Assembly: GCF_024599655.1 (NCBI RefSeq) | Contig: NZ_CP102247.1 | Span: forward strand, 2,976,001 to 3,040,000 | Length of the DNA: 64,000 nt | Source: Enterobacter asburiae | GTDB taxonomy: Bacteria; Pseudomonadota; Gammaproteobacteria; Enterobacterales; Enterobacteriaceae | Direction of reading: 5' to 3' | Shown: positions 59,003 through 64,000 of the stretch, piece after piece | Layout of the letters: the number at the start of each line of letters is the position of its first letter | Numbering within the stretch: the stretch's first letter is position 1 | Program-made: the position numbers and the translations under genes | The notes under the pieces: generated by a model | Databases searched by the model: none | The model's input: the letters and a program-made list of their open reading frames with translations, nothing else | What the model was told of the DNA's origin: nothing

Positions 59003-60115
59003 ATGTCAGATAACAGCCAGAAAAAAGTGATCGTCGGCATGTCCGGCGGTGTCGATTCCTCCGTTTCCGCCTACCTGTTGCAGCAACAGGGCTATAAGGT
59101 GGAGGGCCTGTTCATGAAGAACTGGGAGGAAGATGATGGCGAGGAATACTGCACCGCCGCTGCGGATCTCGCCGACGCGCAGGCCGTATGCGATAAGCTC
59201 GGCATTGAGCTGCACACCGTTAACTTTGCCGCAGAATACTGGGACAACGTTTTTGAACTGTTCCTGGAAGAGTACAAAGCAGGCCGTACGCCGAACCCGG
59301 ATATTCTGTGCAACAAAGAGATCAAATTTAAAGCCTTCCTGGAATTCGCCGCGGAAGATCTGGGCGCAGACTACATTGCGACCGGTCACTACGTGCGTCG
59401 TGCAGATGTGAATGGCAAAAGCCAACTGCTGCGCGGTCTGGACGGCAACAAAGATCAGAGCTACTTCCTCTATACGCTGAGCCACGAGCAAATCGCCCAG
59501 AGCCTGTTCCCGGTCGGGGAGCTGGAAAAGCCGCAGGTGCGTAAAATCGCCGAAGAGCTGGACCTGATCACCGCGAAGAAAAAAGACTCTACCGGCATCT
59601 GCTTCATCGGCGAGCGCAAATTCCGCGATTTCCTGGGACGTTACCTGCCTGCACAGCCGGGTAAAATTGTCACCGTCGACGGGGAAGAGATTGGCCAGCA
59701 TCAGGGGCTGATGTACCACACGCTCGGACAGCGTAAAGGACTGGGTATCGGCGGGACCAAAGAAGGCAGTGAAGATCCGTGGTATGTTGTCGACAAAGAC
59801 GTCGAAAACAATATTCTGGTTGTTGCCCAGGGTCACGATCATCCGCGTCTGATGTCCGTTGGCCTTATCGCGCAGCAGCTCCACTGGGTCGATCGTGAGC
59901 CGCTGAAAGGCACGCTGCGCTGCACGGTGAAAACACGCTACCGTCAGACCGATATTCCTTGCACCATTACCGCGCTTGATGACGATCGCATTGACGTGCG
60001 TTTCGACGAGCCGGTCGCCGCCGTCACCCCGGGTCAGTCCGCTGTCTTCTACAGCGGTGAGATCTGCCTGGGCGGCGGGATCATTGAACAGCGCCTGCCG
60101 CTGCCTGCTGTTTAA
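59003..60115 (+). CDS. mnmA: tRNA-specific 2-thiouridylase MnmA
   Basis: 370 residues. MnmA adds sulfur to U34 of tRNA for Lys, Glu and Gln, with sulfur relayed from IscS by the Tus proteins. The PP-loop GMSGGVDSSVSA activates U34 with ATP; the two catalytic Cys are in PDILCNKEIKF and STGICFIGER. KKVIVGMSGG begins near residue 7. The start at 59003 (MSDNSQKK) is set by homology, as the open frame upstream overlaps nudJ. hflD follows after 27 nt. Confidence 0.97.
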   Translation: MSDNSQKKVIVGMSGGVDSSVSAYLLQQQGYKVEGLFMKNWEEDDGEEYCTAAADLADAQAVCDKLGIELHTVNFAAEYWDNVFELFLEEYKAGRTPNPDILCNKEIKFKAFLEFAAEDLGADYIATGHYVRRADVNGKSQLLRGLDGNKDQSYFLYTLSHEQIAQSLFPVGELEKPQVRKIAEELDLITAKKKDSTGICFIGERKFRDFLGRYLPAQPGKIVTVDGEEIGQHQGLMYHTLGQRKGLGIGGTKEGSEDPWYVVDKDVENNILVVAQGHDHPRLMSVGLIAQQLHWVDREPLKGTLRCTVKTRYRQTDIPCTITALDDDRIDVRFDEPVAAVTPGQSAVFYSGEICLGGGIIEQRLPLPAV

Positions 60116-60142
60116 TACGATTGCACACATAAAGGAGACCGT

Positions 60143-60772
60143 GTGGCGAAGAACTACTATGACATCACCCTGGCGCTGGCGGGAATTTGCCAGTCAGCCC
60201 GTCTGGTGCAACAGCTGGCGCATCAGGGTCATTGCGACGCAGATGCCCTGCACGTTTCACTGAACAGCGTTATCGATCTCAACCCCGGCTCGACCCTGGG
60301 CGTGTTCGGCGGCAGTGAAACCAATCTTCGTCTCGGTCTTGAAACTCTGCTTGGCGTGCTTAACGCCAGCAGCCGTCAGGGATTAAACGCGGAGCTGACC
60401 CGCTACACGTTGAGCCTGATGGTGCTGGAGCGTAAGCTAAGCGCAGCAAAAGGCGCGCTCAATACCCTGGGCGATCGTATTGCCGGGTTACAGCGTCAGC
60501 TCGACCATTTTGACCTGCAGTCCGAAACGCTGCTCAGCGCCATGGCCGGCATTTATGTTGACGTCATCAGCCCGCTGGGCCCGCGTATTCAGGTCACCGG
60601 ATCCCCTGCCGTTCTGCAAAGCCCGCAGGTACAGGCAAAAGTGCGCGCGTCCCTGCTGGCAGGGATCCGCGCCGCCGTGCTGTGGCACCAGGTTGGCGGT
60701 GGCCGCCTGCAGTTAATGTTTTCTCGTAATCGCCTGACCACTCAGGCAAAACAAATTCTTGCTCATTGTTAA
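60143..60772 (+). CDS. hflD: High frequency lysogenization protein HflD
   Basis: 209 residues, starting at GTG with AAGGAG upstream (MAKNYYDITLALAGICQSAR). In E. coli HflD is a peripheral inner-membrane protein that binds lambda CII and helps its degradation; its native role is unclear. It is well conserved to AKQILAH, then ends in Cys where E. coli has LTPEL, because the last codons are shifted by a small indel. This should not harm the fold. It lies between mnmA and purB. Confidence 0.93.
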   Translation: MAKNYYDITLALAGICQSARLVQQLAHQGHCDADALHVSLNSVIDLNPGSTLGVFGGSETNLRLGLETLLGVLNASSRQGLNAELTRYTLSLMVLERKLSAAKGALNTLGDRIAGLQRQLDHFDLQSETLLSAMAGIYVDVISPLGPRIQVTGSPAVLQSPQVQAKVRASLLAGIRAAVLWHQVGGGRLQLMFSRNRLTTQAKQILAHC

Positions 60773-60791
60773 CCTCCCGGAGTTGCGAATT

Positions 60792-62162
60792 ATGGAATTA
60801 TCCTCACTGACCGCCGTATCCCCTGTCGATGGACGCTACGGCGATAAAGTCAGCGCGCTGCGCGGGATCTTCAGCGAATATGGTTTGCTGAAGTTCCGTG
60901 TTCAGGTTGAAGTACGCTGGCTGCAAAAGCTGGCCGCCCAGGCAGCAATCAAGGAAGTTCCTGCTTTTGACGAAAAGGCAAACGATTACCTTGATAAAAT
61001 CGTTGCCGAGTTTAGCGAACAAGACGCCGCGCGCATTAAAACCATTGAACGCACCACCAACCACGACGTGAAAGCGGTTGAGTACTTCCTGAAAGAGAAA
61101 GTGGAAAGCGTCCCTGCGCTGCATGCCGTGTCTGAGTTCATTCACTTCGCCTGTACCTCTGAAGACATCAACAACCTCTCTCATGCGCTGATGCTCTCCA
61201 CCGCGCGTAAAGAGGTGGTGCTGCCTTACTGGCGTAAAATCATCGACGCGGTAAAAGCGCTGTCCGTGGAATACCGCGACATTCCGCTGCTCTCCCGTAC
61301 CCACGGCCAGCCAGCCACCCCATCCACGATGGGTAAAGAGATGGCGAACGTCGCGTACCGTATGGAGCGCCAGTACCGTCAGCTGGAGCAGGTTGAGATC
61401 CTCGGCAAAATCAACGGCGCGGTCGGTAACTATAACGCCCACATCGCCGCCTACCCGGAAGTGGACTGGCACCAGTTCAGCGAAGAGTTCGTGACCTCTC
61501 TGGGCATTCAGTGGAACCCGTACACCACCCAGATTGAGCCGCACGACTATATCGCCGAACTGTTTGACTGCATCGCGCGCTTCAACACCATCCTGATCGA
61601 CTTCGATCGTGACGTGTGGGGCTACATCGCCCTGAACCACTTCAAGCAGAAAACCATCGCCGGTGAAATCGGCTCTTCCACCATGCCGCACAAAGTCAAC
61701 CCAATCGACTTCGAAAACTCCGAAGGCAACCTGGGCCTGGCGAACGCCGTGCTGCAGCATATGGCGAGCAAACTGCCGGTATCCCGCTGGCAGCGCGACC
61801 TGACCGACTCCACCGTACTGCGTAACCTGGGCGTGGGCATTGGCTACGCGCTGATCGCGTATCAGTCCACCCTGAAAGGCGTGAGCAAACTGGAAGTGAA
61901 CCGTGACCGTCTGCTGGACGAGCTGGATCACAACTGGGAAGTGCTGGCGGAGCCAATCCAGACCGTGATGCGCCGTTACGGTATCGAAAAACCGTACGAG
62001 AAGCTGAAAGAGCTGACCCGCGGCAAACGCGTTGACGCCGAAGGCATGAAGCAGTTTATCGACGGTCTGGCCCTGCCGGAAGAAGAGAAAACGCGCCTGA
62101 AGGCGATGACCCCGGCGAACTATATTGGCCGCGCCATCACCATGGTCGACGAGCTGAAGTAA
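60792..62162 (+). CDS. purB: Adenylosuccinate lyase
   Basis: 456 residues. PurB removes fumarate from SAICAR and from adenylosuccinate in purine synthesis. The signature SSTMPHKVNPIDFE holds the catalytic Ser loop, and RTHGQPATPS the His. Start at MELSSLTAVSPVDGRYGDKV by homology; 11 codons before it overlap the end of hflD. It carries an internal PurR operator at codons 62-67 and ends in a terminator. Confidence 0.97.
   Translation: MELSSLTAVSPVDGRYGDKVSALRGIFSEYGLLKFRVQVEVRWLQKLAAQAAIKEVPAFDEKANDYLDKIVAEFSEQDAARIKTIERTTNHDVKAVEYFLKEKVESVPALHAVSEFIHFACTSEDINNLSHALMLSTARKEVVLPYWRKIIDAVKALSVEYRDIPLLSRTHGQPATPSTMGKEMANVAYRMERQYRQLEQVEILGKINGAVGNYNAHIAAYPEVDWHQFSEEFVTSLGIQWNPYTTQIEPHDYIAELFDCIARFNTILIDFDRDVWGYIALNHFKQKTIAGEIGSSTMPHKVNPIDFENSEGNLGLANAVLQHMASKLPVSRWQRDLTDSTVLRNLGVGIGYALIAYQSTLKGVSKLEVNRDRLLDELDHNWEVLAEPIQTVMRRYGIEKPYEKLKELTRGKRVDAEGMKQFIDGLALPEEEKTRLKAMTPANYIGRAITMVDELK
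60976..60991. promoter_or_regulatory. PurR operator inside purB
   Basis: AGGCAAACGATTACCT matches the PurR consensus ANGCAANCGNTTNCNT at every fixed place. It begins in codon 62, the same place as the E. coli purB operator, where bound PurR blocks the moving polymerase. Confidence 0.85.
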
Positions 62163-62170
62163 CGCCCCTC

Positions 62171-62203
62171 TCCCCCTTTTCGCCCGAAAAGGGGGATGCT
62201 TTT
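62171..62203 (+). terminator. purB terminator
   Basis: TCCCCCTTTT / AAAAGGGGGA stem with a CGCCCG loop and a TGCTTTT tail, 9 nt after the purB stop and just before the PhoP box. Confidence 0.85.
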
Positions 62204-62207
62204 CCCC

Positions 62208-62242
62208 GGTTTACTCAATGTTTATCCCCACAACAACATAAT
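62208..62242 (+). promoter_or_regulatory. PhoP box and promoter of phoPQ
   Basis: GGTTTA-CTCAA-TGTTTA (62208-62224) fits the PhoP direct repeat (T/G)GTTTA-N5-(T/G)GTTTA, and CATAAT (62237-62242) follows 12 nt later as the -10, as in E. coli phoP P1. It predicts positive autoregulation by PhoP under low Mg2+. Confidence 0.88.
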
Positions 62243-62285
62243 CAGCGTTAAACTATTCATACCAATTATTTAGGGAGAAGAGATG

Positions 62286-62957
62286 ATGCGCGTACTGGTT
62301 GTTGAGGATAACGCATTGCTACGCCATCACCTGAAGGTACAGCTTCAGGAGATGGGACATCAGGTGGACGATGCTGAAGATGCAAAAGAAGCCGATTATT
62401 ATCTCAATGAACACCTGCCGGATATCGCCATTGTCGATTTAGGCTTGCCTGACGAAGACGGTCTGTCGTTAATTCGCCGCTGGCGCAGCCACGATGTCTC
62501 CCTGCCGGTTCTGGTTCTGACCGCCCGTGAAGGCTGGCAGGATAAGGTTGAAGTGCTCAGCGCGGGTGCGGATGATTACGTCACCAAGCCGTTTCATATT
62601 GAAGAGGTGGCGGCGCGCATGCAGGCGCTGTTACGCCGCAACAGCGGGCTGGCTTCACAGGTTATTTCCATCCCGCCTTTCCAGGTCGATCTCTCCCGCA
62701 GGGAATTAGCGATCAATGATGAAGTGATCAAGCTCACCGCCTTCGAATACACCATTATGGAAACGCTGATCCGTAACAATGGCAAAGTGGTGAGCAAAGA
62801 TTCCTTAATGCTCCAGCTCTATCCTGATGCTGAACTGCGCGAGAGCCATACCATTGACGTGCTGATGGGACGTTTACGTAAGAAAATTCAGGCGCAGTAT
62901 CCGCAGGATGTGATTACCACCGTCCGCGGTCAGGGCTACCTGTTCGAATTACGCTAA
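62286..62957 (+). CDS. phoP: Response regulator PhoP
   Basis: 223 residues. OmpR-family regulator of Mg2+, acid and antimicrobial-peptide responses. The receiver has D51 (IAIVDLGLPDE) and the switch Lys in DDYVTKPFH; the C-terminal winged helix ends VITTVRGQGYLFELR. I use the second of two adjacent ATG codons because homologues have a single Met; GGGAG is 8 nt away. phoQ starts on the base after the stop. Confidence 0.97.
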   Translation: MRVLVVEDNALLRHHLKVQLQEMGHQVDDAEDAKEADYYLNEHLPDIAIVDLGLPDEDGLSLIRRWRSHDVSLPVLVLTAREGWQDKVEVLSAGADDYVTKPFHIEEVAARMQALLRRNSGLASQVISIPPFQVDLSRRELAINDEVIKLTAFEYTIMETLIRNNGKVVSKDSLMLQLYPDAELRESHTIDVLMGRLRKKIQAQYPQDVITTVRGQGYLFELR

Positions 62958-64000
62958 ATGAAACGGATTTTACGCCACATCCTGCCCCTCTCGCTGCGGG
63001 TTCGTTTCTTACTGGCAACAGCCGCCGTCGTGCTGGTGCTGTCGCTCTCCTACGGCATGGTCGCCCTGGTGGGCTACAGCGTCAGCTTTGATAAAACCAC
63101 CTTTCGGCTGTTGCGTGGCGAAAGCAATCTGTTTTATACCCTGGCGAAGTGGGAAAACAACCGAATCACCGTCGAAATGCCGGAAAACCTGAATCAGCAG
63201 AGCCCGACGCTGGCCCTGATTTATAACGAAAAGGGAAAGTTACTGTGGGCGCAGCGCGACATCCCCTGGCTGGTCAAAAGCATTCGTCCGGAGTGGCTTA
63301 AAACTAACGGGTTTCATGAGATTGAAGCCGATCTCAATACCACCAGCACGCTGATCCGCGAAGATCGCTCTATGCAGCAGAAGCTCAATGAAATTCGCGC
63401 TGATGATGCCGAGACGGAGATGACGCACTCCGTGGCGATCAATATTTACCCTGCGACAATGAACATGCCGCAGCTGACCATTGTGGTGATCGACACCATT
63501 CCGGTTGAGCTAAAACGCTCTTACAAGGTCTGGAGCTGGTTCGTGTATGTTCTTGCCGCCAATCTGCTGCTGGTGATCCCGCTGCTTTGGGTAGCGGCCT
63601 GGTGGAGCCTGCGGCCAATTGAATCTCTTGCCCGCGAGGTACGCGAGCTGGAAGAACATCATCGCGAGAAGCTGAACCCGGAAACGACCCGTGAGCTCAC
63701 CAGCCTGGTGCGTAACCTCAATCGCCTGCTGAAAAGCGAACGCGAACGCTACGATAAATACCGCACCACCCTTACCGACCTGACCCACAGCCTGAAAACC
63801 CCGCTGGCCGTGATGCAAAGTACCCTGCGTTCCATGCGCAGTTCGAAGCTGAGCGTCGACGATGCCGAGCCGGTGATGCTGGAACAGATCAGCCGTATTT
63901 CACAGCAAATTGGCTATTACCTGCATCGCGCCAGCATGCGTTCCGGCAGCGCCCTGCTGAGCCGCGAGCTGCACCCGGTAGCCCCGCTTCTGGATAACCT
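62958..64000 (+). CDS. phoQ: Sensor kinase PhoQ, N-terminal 347 residues (right end cut)
   Basis: Starts MKRILRHILPLSLRVRFLLA and runs off the window after HPVAPLLDNL. Helix 1 near 17-43, periplasmic PAS-like sensor 44-190, helix 2 near 193-214 with the polar N202, HAMP, then the dimerisation domain with H277 in DLTHSLKTPLAV. T156/H157 and D179 are kept. The acidic patch that binds Mg2+ and peptides in E. coli (148-154, EDDDDAE) reads ADDAETE here, with two fewer acidic residues. The ATP-binding domain lies outside the window. Confidence 0.97.
   Translation, partial: MKRILRHILPLSLRVRFLLATAAVVLVLSLSYGMVALVGYSVSFDKTTFRLLRGESNLFYTLAKWENNRITVEMPENLNQQSPTLALIYNEKGKLLWAQRDIPWLVKSIRPEWLKTNGFHEIEADLNTTSTLIREDRSMQQKLNEIRADDAETEMTHSVAINIYPATMNMPQLTIVVIDTIPVELKRSYKVWSWFVYVLAANLLLVIPLLWVAAWWSLRPIESLAREVRELEEHHREKLNPETTRELTSLVRNLNRLLKSERERYDKYRTTLTDLTHSLKTPLAVMQSTLRSMRSSKLSVDDAEPVMLEQISRISQQIGYYLHRASMRSGSALLSRELHPVAPLLDN

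Noticed and set aside
60804..61931. 375-codon minus-strand frame opposite purB, and a similar one opposite mnmA
   Set aside because: Shadow frames over conserved enzymes with clear motifs on the plus strand.
1..64000. CRISPR arrays, tRNA or rRNA genes, insertion sequences, toxin-antitoxin or phage-defence systems
   Set aside because: I looked for regular spaced repeats, cloverleaf or rRNA motifs, transposases and defence signatures and saw none.

Overview
The window is chromosomal DNA of an enterobacterium. Gene order and protein sequences are close to Escherichia coli/Salmonella but differ in ways that fit Enterobacter or a near relative (high GC3, REP-type repeats, a GH18 chitinase beside pncA, a second RyhB-type sRNA gene). 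I see no prophage, IS element, CRISPR array, rRNA or tRNA. Both ends cut a gene: the 3' part of katE on the left and the 5' part of phoQ on the right.

Layout. (1) 1-6.7 kb: katE end, then the chb N,N'-diacetylchitobiose operon on the minus strand (chbBCARFG) and osmE. (2) 6.9-16.4 kb: nadE, SOS-controlled cho, ves, spy, and the minus-strand astCADBE arginine catabolism operon with a sigma-54 promoter. (3) 16.9-24.9 kb: xthA, a TVP38 membrane protein, the ynjBCD ABC transporter with the rhodanese ynjE, ynjF/ynjA, nudG, ynjH. (4) 25-35.5 kb: gdhA, topB-selD-ydjA, sppA, ansA, pncA, and a secreted GH18 chitinase. (5) 35.5-50.3 kb: the yea block (yeaC, msrB, gapA, yeaD, mipA, yeaGH, yeaK, yoaI, yeaL, nimR/nimT, an odd amidotransferase-like gene, yeaO, yoaF, dgcP, yoaK, yoaJ, yeaQ). 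(6) 50.3-55.7 kb: an accessory stretch with a RyhB-type small RNA gene, a membrane GGDEF protein and two divergent CSS-EAL proteins. (7) 55.7-64 kb: ymjA, a DUF1304 gene, icd, then rluE-nudJ-mnmA-hflD-purB and phoPQ.

Themes. Chitin use: the secreted chitinase could feed oligosaccharides to the chb system, whose chbB-chbC spacer keeps a 12-nt perfect match to the sRNA ChiX. Nitrogen scavenging: astCADBE and yeaGH each carry a good sigma-54 promoter, with gdhA and ansA nearby. Cyclic-di-GMP: four turnover genes lie within 7 kb, next to an apparently Fur-type iron-responsive sRNA gene. Regulatory sites read directly include LexA (cho), CRP (gapA; yeaQ/sRNA spacer), PurR inside purB, and PhoP upstream of phoP.

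The strongest less-obvious discoveries are the RyhB-type RNA gene at 50474-50569 with its own promoter and operator, a candidate small RNA or attenuator ahead of dgcP at 48533-48609, a CTP-synthase-like amidotransferase homologue that lacks the catalytic His, and an altered acidic sensor patch in PhoQ. I did not find a clearly new multi-gene system. All family assignments come from reading sequence and recalled homologues; no database search was run.
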